DNA of 64,000 bases from an uncultured Gammaproteobacteria bacterium (GTDB lineage: Bacteria > Pseudomonadota > Gammaproteobacteria > JAADHQ01), in contig CAMYJD010000006.1 of NCBI GenBank assembly GCA_947258655.1, positions 1-64,000 of the forward strand, given 5' to 3'. The notes under the pieces are model-generated. The model was not told the DNA's origin. It worked only from the letters and a program-made list of their open reading frames with translations, and searched no databases. The position numbers and the translations under genes are program-made. Below, piece after piece: positions 55,222 through 63,515 of the stretch. Position 1 is the first letter of the stretch; each line of letters opens with the position of its first letter.

Positions 55222-55866
55222 ATGAGTACCCCGGCTGCCCGACCCTTTCCCTGTGATGGTTCCCGATTTTTCATTCCCGGCCCTGCCGGCCTGATCGAGA
55301 GCATCGCCAATTGCAACAATGATAATAAAAAGATGCTGGCCATCGTCTGTCATCCGCATCCGTTACATGGTGGCAGTATGCAAAACAAGGTCGTGCATAC
55401 CCTCGACAAGGCTCTCAACAGTCTTGGTGCCTTGACCGTGCGCTTCAATTTCCGCGGTGTCGGGCAGAGTGCAGGTCAGCATGATAATGCCCGCGGAGAA
55501 GTGGATGATTTGCGTGCCGTGATTGCCTGGTGTACACGACAGCTGCCGGATCATGCGCTGTGCCTGGCCGGTTTTTCATTTGGTGCCTATATTGCCATGC
55601 AGGCGGCGCAGCAACAGGGCTTGCGCCAACTGCTGACAGTAGCGCCACCGGTCGATATGTTTGATTTTGATGCGCTGCCCTGGCCCGAGTGTCCATGGCT
55701 GCTGATCCAGGGCGACGAAGACGAAATCGTCAATAGCCAACGGGTGATGCAATGGGCGCAACAGTCAGCAGGCGTCGATATGATCAATTTGCCTGCTACC
55801 GGCCATTTTTTTCATGGCAAGCTCAATGTGCTGCAACAGGTCGTGACGGACCATATTGATTGGTGA
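55222..55866 (+). CDS. Alpha/beta hydrolase
   Basis: A 214-aa cytoplasmic hydrolase. CHPHPLHGGSMQNKVV is the oxyanion/early strand, RFNFRGVGQSAG the next conserved block, and GFSFGAY the nucleophile elbow; GDEDEIV and GHFFHG carry the acid and histidine. Substrate unknown; related proteins are small-chain esterases. No clear ribosome site is seen. It is in the same direction as its neighbours. Confidence 0.78.
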   Translation: MSTPAARPFPCDGSRFFIPGPAGLIESIANCNNDNKKMLAIVCHPHPLHGGSMQNKVVHTLDKALNSLGALTVRFNFRGVGQSAGQHDNARGEVDDLRAVIAWCTRQLPDHALCLAGFSFGAYIAMQAAQQQGLRQLLTVAPPVDMFDFDALPWPECPWLLIQGDEDEIVNSQRVMQWAQQSAGVDMINLPATGHFFHGKLNVLQQVVTDHIDW

Positions 55867-56020
55867 TCACGGACCGGCCGCTTGCGGCAAGTGCTATCCA
55901 ACCCGCTGTTTTCAAACAATTATTTTCACGATTCCGTTGATCCTTTAAAGATTCCTGCGCTTCTGGCCGATGCAATATATATACATAGGCCGGAACATCG
56001 CTTTTTGCAGGAGGGGCAGT

Positions 56021-56791
56021 ATGTGCCTGTTCAGACAACTGGATATCATCAACAGACTCATCAAAACGGTGTTGTTTTCGCTATTGATCATTGCCGCTCC
56101 GGCCAGTGCATCCTACATGGCAATGAATCCGGCGCATGATATACGTAGCGCGTTTATTGCCGAGTCAGAGCGCTCCAGGGATCCCTATTACCAATTTAGA
56201 CTAGGCACCAAGGCCTATGATGCCGAGGATTACAAATCCGCAGCAATCATATTCACCGAACTGGCCAAGGCCGGTTATATCAGTGCGCAATACTACCTTG
56301 CCGTGATGCTGGATGCAGGTGCAGGCATGGACGAGGATCATGTGCAGTCGGCGATGTGGTATCGCAAGGCGGCTACAAAAGGGCATGTCGAGGCCCAGTA
56401 TAATCTGGGTATTGCCTATGCTACCGGTGAGGGTGTGCCACAGAATGTACAGGAATCGATCTACTGGATGAAGAAAGCCGCACTCGGCGGCAGCGTCAAC
56501 TCACAATATAATCTGGGCCTGATTTATTACCTTGGCAACGGCGTGAAGATGAATATGGAAGAAGGCATCTTCTGGTGGAAGCTGGCGGCAAAAAATGGCG
56601 ACTCGGTTGCGCAATATAATCTGGGCATGATTTATCTGCAAGGCAAGGGTGTCGACAGCGATATTTGTGAGGCTTCGCGGTGGTGGCAAATCTCGGCAGA
56701 GAACGGATATATGGATTCGATGATGGCGCTGGAAGAACTGCGTAAAAACCATTCGCCACATAATTGTATTGGCATGGTTTCAGTGCGCTAG
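56021..56791 (+). CDS. Sel1-repeat protein, exported
   Basis: A 256-aa protein with an N-terminal helix (IIAAPASA, signal-like) and five Sel1-like repeats: AEAQYNLGIAYATGEG, VNSQYNLGLIYYLGNG, SVAQYNLGMIYLQGKG and two less perfect. AGGAGG about 7 bases before the ATG at 56021 fixes the start. The repeats form a protein-binding solenoid in the periplasm. A terminator follows at 56811. Confidence 0.78.
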   Translation: MCLFRQLDIINRLIKTVLFSLLIIAAPASASYMAMNPAHDIRSAFIAESERSRDPYYQFRLGTKAYDAEDYKSAAIIFTELAKAGYISAQYYLAVMLDAGAGMDEDHVQSAMWYRKAATKGHVEAQYNLGIAYATGEGVPQNVQESIYWMKKAALGGSVNSQYNLGLIYYLGNGVKMNMEEGIFWWKLAAKNGDSVAQYNLGMIYLQGKGVDSDICEASRWWQISAENGYMDSMMALEELRKNHSPHNCIGMVSVR

Positions 56792-56810
56792 GACAACGGT
56801 ATCAGTGATT

Positions 56811-56840
56811 AAAAAAGGCCATATAAAAATGGCCTTTTTT
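56811..56840. terminator. Bidirectional intrinsic terminator
   Basis: AAAAAAGGCCAT and ATGGCCTTTTTT form a 12-bp stem around six bases with T tracts both ways. It separates the Sel1 gene from the convergent small membrane protein gene. Confidence 0.85.
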
Positions 56841-56858
56841 TATGTCGCCCAGATGGCT

Positions 56859-57092
56859 TCAGGCAGTCTTTGATCTGCCGAGTGCGCGAATCCCTTTCAG
56901 GGCCAGCAGCACAAGTGGGGTGCCGTGCAGGAAGAGGTCGAAAATATCAATGGGCTTGGACAGGTTGCCCTGGGATAACATTACCAGTTTCTCCAGCAGA
57001 TGTGGCTGCGGCTGGGATGGGTAAGGGGCCATGCCCAGCATGACGGCGATGAGCAGTAATGGTAAAAAAGGTATTTTATCGAGCCAATTCAT
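56859..57092 (-). CDS. Small inner-membrane protein, RND-associated type
   Basis: A 77-aa protein with two helices (FLPLLLIAVMLGMAPY and FLHGTPLVLLALKG). The layout LDKIPFLPLL, HLLEKLVML and DIFDLFLHGTPLVLLAL is a common short protein often labelled RND transporter in proteobacteria. No real RND sequence is present; function unknown. Confidence 0.65.
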   Translation of the reverse strand: MNWLDKIPFLPLLLIAVMLGMAPYPSQPQPHLLEKLVMLSQGNLSKPIDIFDLFLHGTPLVLLALKGIRALGRSKTA

Positions 57093-57178
57093 AGGGGTTT
57101 GCTTCTATCTAAAACGGGTCGTGTATTCTACACTGAATAATATCAGATGCACAATTTGTGCGGCAACGGGAGAACGAC

Positions 57179-57694
57179 ATGAGCAAGATAATTAAATTGC
57201 TGATACTGGGCGCCGTGTGCGGCATGTTATCCTTCCCTGTCCATGCCGATTCGAAGATCGTGTATACACCTTACAAGGAGCAGAAGGTACTGTTCGATTT
57301 TTATTTCGATGAACCGGAAAAGATCGCTTCGGCACTGTACTGGATCCGATCATGGCTGAATCCGTTAATGAAACCTCCGTATACGCAGGCACCGGAATTT
57401 CTTAACGTGGTGGTCGTGATCCATGGCACCGAACTGGTGACCGTGGCGAAAAAGAATGAAAAGCGCTATCAGGATATTGTCGACCGTATGCGTTACTACC
57501 ATGATTTCGGTTTTCGCTTCAAGGTGTGCGCATTGGCCGCCAGTGACTTCGATTACGAGCTCAGTGACTTTCAGGATTTTGTCGAGGTCGTGCCCTCGGC
57601 GATGACCGAACTGGTGCACTGGCAGCAACAGGGTTATGCCGTAATTGCGCCGACTATCTATTCCAAGAAATTCTCCAATGAGGAGATCAGGTGA
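57179..57694 (+). CDS. Periplasmic DsrE-like protein
   Basis: A 171-aa exported protein of the DsrE/DsrF-like family. The signal peptide ends near VHADS. FLNVVVVIHGTELV, FKVCALA with a conserved cysteine, VEVVPSAMTELVHWQQQGYAVI are typical of periplasmic family members. DsrE proteins move sulfur as persulfide, but the stand-alone secreted members have no proven role. GGGAG 6 bases before the ATG at 57179. Confidence 0.75.
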   Translation: MSKIIKLLILGAVCGMLSFPVHADSKIVYTPYKEQKVLFDFYFDEPEKIASALYWIRSWLNPLMKPPYTQAPEFLNVVVVIHGTELVTVAKKNEKRYQDIVDRMRYYHDFGFRFKVCALAASDFDYELSDFQDFVEVVPSAMTELVHWQQQGYAVIAPTIYSKKFSNEEIR

Positions 57695-57754
57695 GTGCTG
57701 TCCGACTTTGTATCTTCGAAGTTTCTATCAGGAACAGCACAAATCAATTTTGTA

Positions 57755-58135
57755 ATCCCCCCTCCTTCTAGGACGATCCCAGGGAAGGGATCGGTAGACT
57801 GCGTCCGTAACATGCAGTCGAAGGGGCTAAGGGGGGATATATAGCTTATGGAACCTCTGATTAATTAAAAAATTCGTGTCATTGCTGCGCTACGCTGCCG
57901 TTCATAGATATTTCAAATGAATGGCACTTTGTTCTCGCAATGACTAATTAATCAGAGGTTCCTTATATATTACTAGCGTATATGCGAAAAAATGATTCTA
58001 TATATCCCTGCACCCCAGCCTACTCGGCTTTGACTACGGACGCAGTCTCGACAATTACTCCTGCATTGTTCTACCTTCACCCATCCCTGGGCTCGTACCG
58101 ATTCCATCCCTGGTCGACCATGAGGGAGAGGAAGT
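57755..58135. repeat. Large imperfect inverted repeat enclosing a MITE-like element
   Basis: The left arm (about 57755-57845) and right arm (about 57999-58135) are degenerate inverted copies. The best matches are AGACTGCGTCCGTA (57796-57809) with its exact complement at 58035-58048, and CCCAGGGAAGGGATCGGTA with TACCGATTCCATCCCTGG at 58096-58113. The right arm has an extra ~47 bases. The centre holds the TIR element at 57850-57962. No gene was recognised in 57695-58341. Confidence 0.65.
57850..57962. mobile_element. 113-bp MITE-like element with 18-bp TIRs
   Basis: GGAACCTCTGATTAATTA (57850-57867) and its exact reverse complement (57945-57962) bound a 113-bp unit. Both sides are flanked by TTAT (57846-57849 and 57963-57966), consistent with a 4-bp target duplication. 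The interior also pairs (GTCATTGC with GCAATGAC). No coding capacity. Confidence 0.75.
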
Positions 58136-58183
58136 TCGTACAAATAGAGGGGTCAGAGCCCTTAGATAGGAATTATTAATATA

Positions 58184-58286
58184 TGGGGTCAGAGTAAAAA
58201 CTCTTGGATTAAAAGCTTTTGCAGACTCTGTAAATAATTTTGTTATATCGCGGCATTAATTATATAGAGTTTTTACTCTGACCCCA
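58184..58286. repeat. Inverted GGGGTCAGAG repeat pair
   Basis: TGGGGTCAGAGTAAAAACTCT and its exact reverse complement (arms 58184-58204 and 58266-58286) are separated by about 61 bases. Solo copies or halves are at 30426-30445, 58149, 58775 and (complement) 11271-11280. The form is that of a REP/RAYT-associated element; no RAYT gene is in the window. Confidence 0.8.
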
Positions 58287-58341
58287 AACTTTTGTCGTTT
58301 CATGGTCTGTCGACCCGAGTCGAAACCCGGGTCTTTTCAGG

Positions 58342-58665
58342 CTACGGACGTCGATGACCAAAGGCCCTGCCTTTGCCGGCAGCCATGCCTTGCCCAGTCA
58401 CCTTTCCTTTACCTATTGCAATGCCGCGACCGTTAACGGTGCCGGTCCCTGTCTTTCTATGCAGTTTGCCGTCCTGGCCCCGATAAATAACGGTGCCGGT
58501 ACCGCTGGCAGTACCTTCTCCCCGGACCATCCCGGAGCCTTGTGCAAAACCGCTACCCTTTATGCGGCCCTTGCCTTCAACATAACCGTATTCGGTATCG
58601 GCAAATGATGGTACAGATAAGCCGAGGCCTAAAATCAGAGTGCTTAATAATGTAATTTTGTTCAT
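58342..58665 (-). CDS. Secreted GxGxxx hexapeptide-repeat protein
   Basis: A 107-aa exported protein. The signal peptide ends near SFADT. The mature part is ten hexapeptides of GxGxxx form in two sets of five (GKGRIK, GSGFAQ, GSGMVR, GEGTAS, GTGTVI; and GTGTVN, GRGIAI, GKGKVT, GQGMAA, GKGRAF), separated by 12 residues. The rigid period of six suggests a beta-solenoid or other repetitive fold, not a flexible linker. No family was recognised. Lys and Arg recur at positions 2 and 6. Function unknown. Confidence 0.65.
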   Translation of the reverse strand: MNKITLLSTLILGLGLSVPSFADTEYGYVEGKGRIKGSGFAQGSGMVRGEGTASGTGTVIYRGQDGKLHRKTGTGTVNGRGIAIGKGKVTGQGMAAGKGRAFGHRRP

Positions 58666-59193
58666 GGATACTCTCCGTTAATCCTTTAATTTCAATGAAT
58701 GTCAGATAGTAGAACGCGCATACGCCTGGATGGTTGACAAGAGTCTTAATATTTTTTCGGTTTTTATTATTTTTGGGGTCAGAGAAGAATGGCGCTTACT
58801 TTAGCCACAAATCCTGCCAGTGCAGCGATGTAATCTTTCAAACCTCGCATCGGATTAGCGCATTGCATGACATGGAATGGTATCTGAATCAGATTGCCGC
58901 GCTACGACCGCTATTAGATTATTCAAAGGCCTGGCCTTTAAGCTCGCATTGACGAGAAATTATTGTTCTAAAGGGTATTTTCACCTTAAGTAAGTGCCAT
59001 TTTTCTCTAACCGCGTTTTTTCTGTTTTTCTGTGAAATACTTTACATAATTACAGCAATATACTTCACCAATTTCTCAAGAGATATTTCACAGTGATTAA
59101 CGCAATAATCTGATGTAGTGATGCTACATCAGCTTGCCGATATGGCTGATTCATTATCAATATGAGTCGTTTAGATATCACGAGGAGCATGTC
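58666..59193. other. Intergenic region with MITE-like element 1
   Basis: A 528-bp gap that contains the 228-bp TIR element listed next and GGGGTC just before it. The lipoprotein promoter should be near 59100. A 72-codon frame at 58734-58952 overlaps the element and is discussed with the repeat pair. Confidence 0.5.
58781..59008 (+). mobile_element. MITE-like element 1, 228 bp
   Basis: AGAGAAGAATGGCGCTTACTT (58781-58801) and the complement of the right end (58988-59008) agree at 19 of 21 positions. A copy is at 59606-59841. The interior encodes a peptide ending DMEWYLNQIAALRPLLDYSK (AWPLSSH then stop), related to one in copy 2. It is preceded by GGGGTC. Confidence 0.68.
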
Positions 59194-59535
59194 ATGTTTA
59201 TAAGGAAACTTAATATTCTATTTATTCTTGTTTTTGTTACTGTACTTTCTGGTTGTACAGGGGATGTTAGTGGTGTAGTGCAGGTTAAAAATGCAGATGG
59301 TAGCTTTGGCTCGGTAATCGAGGGTGCATCTGTAACATTTGAAAATGAAGATGGTTCAGGAATTGCACAGAGAATTAGCAGTTCAGCAGGGCGTTATGAA
59401 CTAACACTTGATACCGGAAGATATATAGTCAATGCTACGCATGATGATTACGTCTACATTCCAGGCGGTAATCCTACGTATCTTGTTGTAGTGGCTGGTA
59501 GCAATACTGCAAATTTCTTTATGGAGCCACGTTAG
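59194..59535 (+). CDS. Small lipoprotein with carboxypeptidase-regulatory-like domain
   Basis: A 113-aa predicted lipoprotein (MFIRKLNIL start, lipobox LSGC). The mature part is a single beta-sandwich: SGVVQVKNADG, VIEGASVTFENEDG, SAGRYELTLDTGRYIVNATHDDY, the pattern of the CarboxypepD_reg-like fold. GAGGAG 7-8 bases before the ATG fixes the start. The gene lies between two related TIR elements, so it could move with them. Confidence 0.65.
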   Translation: MFIRKLNILFILVFVTVLSGCTGDVSGVVQVKNADGSFGSVIEGASVTFENEDGSGIAQRISSSAGRYELTLDTGRYIVNATHDDYVYIPGGNPTYLVVVAGSNTANFFMEPR

Positions 59536-59545
59536 TAGACAGTTT

Positions 59546-59573
59546 CTGGTTCCACAGAGGGGTGTGGAACCAG
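59546..59573. terminator. Hairpin after the small lipoprotein gene
   Basis: CTGGTTCCACA and TGTGGAACCAG form an 11-bp perfect stem around six bases, 10 bases beyond the stop. No U tract follows, so termination is uncertain. Confidence 0.6.
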
Positions 59574-59605
59574 AAATGTAGGTACGGAAGACCGAAAACG
59601 GGATC

Positions 59606-59841
59606 AGAGAAATATCGCACTTACTTAAATCAAAAAAATGTCATTGCAAGAGTGGCGAAGCAATCTCTCCAGCCACGCAACTGATTATCGCGTTGCCGAC
59701 ATAGAGCAGTATCTTAAACAGATTGCCACACTGCGACCACGAATTTATCATAGTAAGGTATGGCCCATTGGCTCGTAATAACAGAGAATCTGTTGTCCTG
59801 AAGGGTATTTACATCTTGATTAAGCGCCATTTGGATTAGAG
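59606..59841 (+). mobile_element. MITE-like element 2, about 236 bp
   Basis: The left end agrees with element 1 at 17 of 21 positions and the right end (GATTAAGCGCCATTTGGATTAGAG) is a diverged version. The interior carries the matching peptide frame listed below. It is preceded by GGGATC rather than GGGGTC. Confidence 0.6.
59638..59778 (+). pseudogene. 46-codon frame inside MITE-like element 2
   Basis: ATG 59638 to TAA 59778 reads MSLQEWRSNLSSHATDYRVA then DIEQYLKQIATLRPRIYHSK then VWPIGS. Element 1 carries DMEWYLNQIAALRPLLDYSK in the same place. Conservation between diverged copies suggests it descends from a real gene, perhaps a transposase C-terminus. No family identified and no ribosome site. 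Confidence 0.3.
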
Positions 59842-59952
59842 AACAAATTTTTCTAATATAAAATCCGGTTATTGCCGTTATATTGTCTGCTGGCTATATA
59901 ATGTCGGATTTAGTATTGTTTTACGCGAATAGACTGCTACCGGAATTAATCT

Positions 59953-61431
59953 ATGAGTGACCTGAAAGACCTCGAACTTGTTTTTCGATCCAGAGTGCCG
60001 ATTATCGTGATTCAGACGCACGAGGAATTACGGGTAATGGATATGCTGAAAAAGCTGGTGCTGACACTGAACCAGCCCCTGTTCTCGTGGAGCGTGACCC
60101 AGGGTCTGAGTCGGATCGACCTGGATCTGGGAGGGCAGCGGGAATTGAAGGAGCCACTTGCGGTGCTCAAGCATATCAAGGCCAGTTCCATCGATGGCAT
60201 CTACGTATTGCTTGATTTTCATCCCTATATTGACGACCCGCTCAATGCCCGCATGCTCAAGGAGATTGCCCAGCTTCACTTCAATAGCGGTCATCATATT
60301 GTCCTGGTCAGTCATGCAATCGACATACCGGACGATATTCGTAAATTATGTGCCTTCTTTGACCTGCAATTGCCCGATCCGGACAAGCTCCTGCAGATAG
60401 TCAAGGATGAGGCCTTCGCCTGGTCTGCGAAGAATCAGCAGGCAAAAGTACGCACCGATAACATAACCCTGGACGCGCTGGTGCGGAATCTTGGTGGTGT
60501 GTCCACGGGCGATGCCAGGCGTCTGGCCCGGAAGGTGATTTTTGACGATGGTGCGATAACAGAATCCGATTTGTCCGTTGTCATGGCGGCCAAATATGAA
60601 TTACTGAACCAGGATGGATTGTTGTCGTTTGAATATGATACCGAGAAATTCTCGGATGTCGGCGGTATGAGCAAGCTCAAACGCTGGCTCGAGTTACGCA
60701 CCGCTGTATTTCAGAGTGACAGTAATGACCACGGCCTGCAAAGCCCCAAGGGCATTCTGCTGCTGGGTGTGCAGGGCTGTGGTAAAAGCCTGGTGTCCAA
60801 GGCCGTGGCCGGGATTTTCTCGGTCCCTCTGTTAAGGCTCGACTTTGGGGTATTGTATAACAAGTTCTTTGGCGAATCCGAGAAGAACCTGCGCGAGGCC
60901 CTGAAGACGGCCGAGGTCATGGCGCCCTGTGTGTTATGGATTGATGAAATCGAGAAGGGCCTGTCGACCGGTGAAAATGATGGCGGTACCTCGCGCCGGG
61001 TGCTGGGTACCTTGTTGACGTGGATGGCCGAAAATGACAAGTCCGTGTTCCTGGTAGCAACGGCGAATGATATTGAGTCATTGCCACCAGAGCTGATACG
61101 CAAGGGTCGTTTCGATGAGATATTCTTTGTTGACCTGCCTTCGCTTGAGACCCGCGCGGAAATCTTTCGCATACACCTGCAAAAGCGCAACCAGGATGTC
61201 AGTGCATTTGATATTGATGCGCTGGCCGAGGCCAGTGAGGGTTTTTCCGGCTCCGAGATCGAGCAGGCAATTGTCGCGTCGTTGTATGTTATCCATGCAG
61301 CTGCCGAGTCGTTGCAGACCCGTCATATACTGGAAGAAATCAGTCAGACCCGGCCATTATCCGTGGTCATGGCCGAGAAGATACACTATCTGCGTCAGTG
61401 GGCCAGTGAGCGTACGGTCCCGGTTGAGTAG
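59953..61431 (+). CDS. Ycf46-like AAA ATPase
   Basis: A 492-aa cytoplasmic AAA+ protein of the Ycf46 type. The N-terminal half resembles a degenerate AAA domain (IIVIQTHEEL, GIYVLLDFHPYI). The active domain starts near residue 225 with Walker A GVQGCGKSL, Walker B CVLWIDEIEKG, sensor VATAND and arginine finger RKGRFDEIF. Such proteins remodel an unknown partner; the chloroplast homologue is uncharacterised. GGA lies 9 bases upstream of the ATG. It stands alone between the MITE and the LRV gene. Confidence 0.8.
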   Translation: MSDLKDLELVFRSRVPIIVIQTHEELRVMDMLKKLVLTLNQPLFSWSVTQGLSRIDLDLGGQRELKEPLAVLKHIKASSIDGIYVLLDFHPYIDDPLNARMLKEIAQLHFNSGHHIVLVSHAIDIPDDIRKLCAFFDLQLPDPDKLLQIVKDEAFAWSAKNQQAKVRTDNITLDALVRNLGGVSTGDARRLARKVIFDDGAITESDLSVVMAAKYELLNQDGLLSFEYDTEKFSDVGGMSKLKRWLELRTAVFQSDSNDHGLQSPKGILLLGVQGCGKSLVSKAVAGIFSVPLLRLDFGVLYNKFFGESEKNLREALKTAEVMAPCVLWIDEIEKGLSTGENDGGTSRRVLGTLLTWMAENDKSVFLVATANDIESLPPELIRKGRFDEIFFVDLPSLETRAEIFRIHLQKRNQDVSAFDIDALAEASEGFSGSEIEQAIVASLYVIHAAAESLQTRHILEEISQTRPLSVVMAEKIHYLRQWASERTVPVE

Positions 61432-61485
61432 CGCCGGGCATTCATTATTCTCTGTGGTTAAGTCTTTAAAATACAAACTACAGGC

Positions 61486-62013
61486 TTATTGTTGTTGCTG
61501 ATTCCTGTCGTGCAATGACCTTAAGGCCATACTCCTGACCTCGTCGAATGCGTCCTGGCTTAATTTTTCCAGGGTCGGGATGTCGGTGTTCCAGTTGCGC
61601 GCGACCTCGATGCGGATATCGGCGCTCTTGTCAGCGGCCATGACGCTCAATACGCTTGCCGGCACGTATTCAAAACGGGCAACGACACTGCGCACCTGTT
61701 CGGACGGGTCACGGGCGAGGATAAAAAAAATGTTTTCCGGCGTCGCCAGGTTGGTGGCCAGTGCAATGCGTACGTCCTGCCTGGGGTCGCGCGCGAGTTG
61801 CGCGAAAACATCCACGGGTGTTTTTCTGTTCATCGCCACGGCTTGTCGGACCTGCCAGTCGCTATGGGTAGCGAGCACACGCAACTGTTGGGTTGATGTC
61901 GTCGGTAGGTTGGCACGCCTCGTGTCTTCGCTAAGGCCTGCCGCCAGCGGGCTCGTATGGCCGAAAAAAACCAGTATTATCAATATATAAAATGGAATTT
62001 TAGGATTGTCCAC
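61486..62013 (-). CDS. Exported leucine-rich-variant (LRV) repeat protein
   Basis: A 175-aa protein. From the GTG at 62013 the N-terminus is a signal peptide (IPFYILIILVFFG, cleavage near LAAG). The mature part is about four LRV/HEAT-like units with the pattern D-x-x-VR-x-xVA-x-N-x-x-TP (DWQVRQAVAMNRKTP, RQDVRIALATNLATP, EQVRSVVARFEYVP, ADIRIEVARNWNTD). The longer frame to 62124 crosses a terminator hairpin at 62046-62069 and is rejected. Function unknown; likely protein binding. Confidence 0.6.
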   Translation of the reverse strand: MDNPKIPFYILIILVFFGHTSPLAAGLSEDTRRANLPTTSTQQLRVLATHSDWQVRQAVAMNRKTPVDVFAQLARDPRQDVRIALATNLATPENIFFILARDPSEQVRSVVARFEYVPASVLSVMAADKSADIRIEVARNWNTDIPTLEKLSQDAFDEVRSMALRSLHDRNQQQQ

Positions 62014-62045
62014 AAGGCTTCTGAAGGACGTGCTTGCGACACAGA

Positions 62046-62069
62046 ACAGGGCCGTATTGACGGCCCTGT
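62046..62069 (-). terminator. Terminator-like hairpin after the HU gene
   Basis: ACAGGGCCGT and ACGGCCCTGT form a 10-bp perfect stem around four bases, 66 bases past the HU stop. No long U tract follows on the minus strand. Its place inside the extended frame of the LRV protein argues for the shorter start. Confidence 0.65.
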
Positions 62070-62134
62070 CTGTATGCAATGAAGGTGAGGATACCATCTG
62101 TGCAACTGGTCTTGATGCCAGCACAGGGCATGAC

Positions 62135-62497
62135 CTAGTTGGCCATTTCCTTCATTTTCTTCAGCGGCAGGATCTTGACTGCGGTGCTCGCCGGCTTGGC
62201 CTTGAACATGGTCTCTTCACCTGTAAAAGGATTGATACCCTTGCGCGCTTTTCTGGCCGGTTTACGCACGGTCTTGATCTTCATCAGCCCTGGAATGGTG
62301 CATGTACCTGCAGCACCTTTTTTAATGTGGCCATGAATAATTTCCGACAGTGAATCAACGACAGCAGTGACATCTTTCTTGGTCAGTTCGGTTTTTTCAG
62401 CAATGGTGGACATCATTGCAGATTTGGTCATTGGTTCCTTTATGGCTTTGACTCGTGGAGTCGTCGCCTTTGCTTTCGCCTTTTTCTTGGTAGCCAT
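62135..62497 (-). CDS. HU-family DNA-binding protein with Lys-rich N-terminus
   Basis: A 120-aa HU/IHF-fold protein with a 20-residue basic extension (TKKKAKAKATTPRVKAIK) before the fold. Helix 1 is SAMMSTIAEKTELTKKDV, and the DNA-binding arm contains RKPARKARKGINPFTGE, where the conserved proline is in INPFTGE. It bends and packs DNA; the extension adds non-specific contacts, as in some HU variants. GGAGAAA 3 bases before the ATG. Confidence 0.85.
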   Translation of the reverse strand: MATKKKAKAKATTPRVKAIKEPMTKSAMMSTIAEKTELTKKDVTAVVDSLSEIIHGHIKKGAAGTCTIPGLMKIKTVRKPARKARKGINPFTGEETMFKAKPASTAVKILPLKKMKEMAN

Positions 62498-62834
62498 TCT
62501 TTTCTCCGGTTGGATAGTGGTTAAAAGAGAGTTTCACGCATATATATATGCTATGTGAGCACTCTTGTGGAATGTTTTATATCACCTCGAAATACTAATG
62601 GCAAGCTTTTTTAAAATCTTTTACGTTGTTTATATTCTAGTATATAAGCCTGAAATTAATTAGGCGGGTAAGGATTGTGATTGAGATTTAACGTGCAGCG
62701 GTTTTTTTCAATTTACTTTTGCAGGATTGGTTATAATAGGCGTATTCGGCGCCCGTGCCATCGCTGCCGATTTGTTATTTTTGTCTCAACGTAGTCAGCA
62801 TTTAGCGCTTATTGAGGCGCATTCTGGACATGGT

Positions 62835-63515
62835 ATGCAAGAATTCACGTGGATATCGGCATTTTTTCTTGGCTTGATGGGAGCGCCTCATTGTGCGGGT
62901 ATGTGTGGCGGGATCGTTGGCGCATTATCCCTGGCCAGCAAACCTGACCTTGCCGGCAGGCGCCAGGATCTGCTCCAGGTGCTGGCCTATAATCTTGGCA
63001 GAATCATCAGTTATACGCTGGCTGGCGCCCTTGTCGGCGCTGTGGCGGCATTGGCAACCAATATGGTTGCGCTCCATAACGCTCAACTGGTGCTGCAATC
63101 CCTTGCCATTGTTTTTATGCTTTTTTTAGGGCTCTATATAGGTGGCTGGTGGCCGCTATTGACGCGCCTGGAAAGAATGGGCAGCGGCATCTGGCGACAT
63201 CTTGAACCACTCGGAAGACGTTTTATACCGGTGCGTAACCTGGGTTCTGCCTTTGCTGTTGGTATGGTGTGGGGCTGGTTACCCTGTGGACTGGTATATA
63301 CTGCCCTTATATACAGTGCTAGCGCTGGCGGTGCCGTGCCGGGTGGGTTATTGATGCTGTTTTTCGGGCTGGGGACATTGCCGGCGATGTTGCTGATGGG
63401 GGCTGCCGGCGTCCATCTGCAAAAGCTGCTGCAACAGCGCTGGTTACGCAGACTGGCCGGCGCTGTGGTGATTGCGTTTGCCTGTTATATGGCATTTTCC
63501 TTATTCAGGCGCTGA
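62835..63515 (+). CDS. TauE/SafE-like (UreH-type) membrane protein
   Basis: A 226-aa six-helix inner-membrane protein. LMGAPHCAGMCGG near the N-terminus is the family signature (CxGMCGG, metal-binding cysteines), and a second half LGSAFAVGMVWGWLPCGLVYTAL repeats the pattern. Members export sulfite or act in metal handling for cytochrome oxidase; here the role is open. The ATG at 62835 begins the fold cleanly. An upstream TTG at 62727 sits on a TATAAT-like sequence and is more likely promoter. The end overlaps the next gene by 11 bases. Confidence 0.75.
   Translation: MQEFTWISAFFLGLMGAPHCAGMCGGIVGALSLASKPDLAGRRQDLLQVLAYNLGRIISYTLAGALVGAVAALATNMVALHNAQLVLQSLAIVFMLFLGLYIGGWWPLLTRLERMGSGIWRHLEPLGRRFIPVRNLGSAFAVGMVWGWLPCGLVYTALIYSASAGGAVPGGLLMLFFGLGTLPAMLLMGAAGVHLQKLLQQRWLRRLAGAVVIAFACYMAFSLFRR

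Noticed and set aside
62014-62124. N-terminal extension of the LRV protein
   Set aside because: It passes through the terminator hairpin at 62046-62069 and moves the signal peptide away from the N-terminus.
62727-62834. TTG start for the TauE/SafE-like gene
   Set aside because: It coincides with a TATAAT-like promoter element and adds residues not usual in the family.
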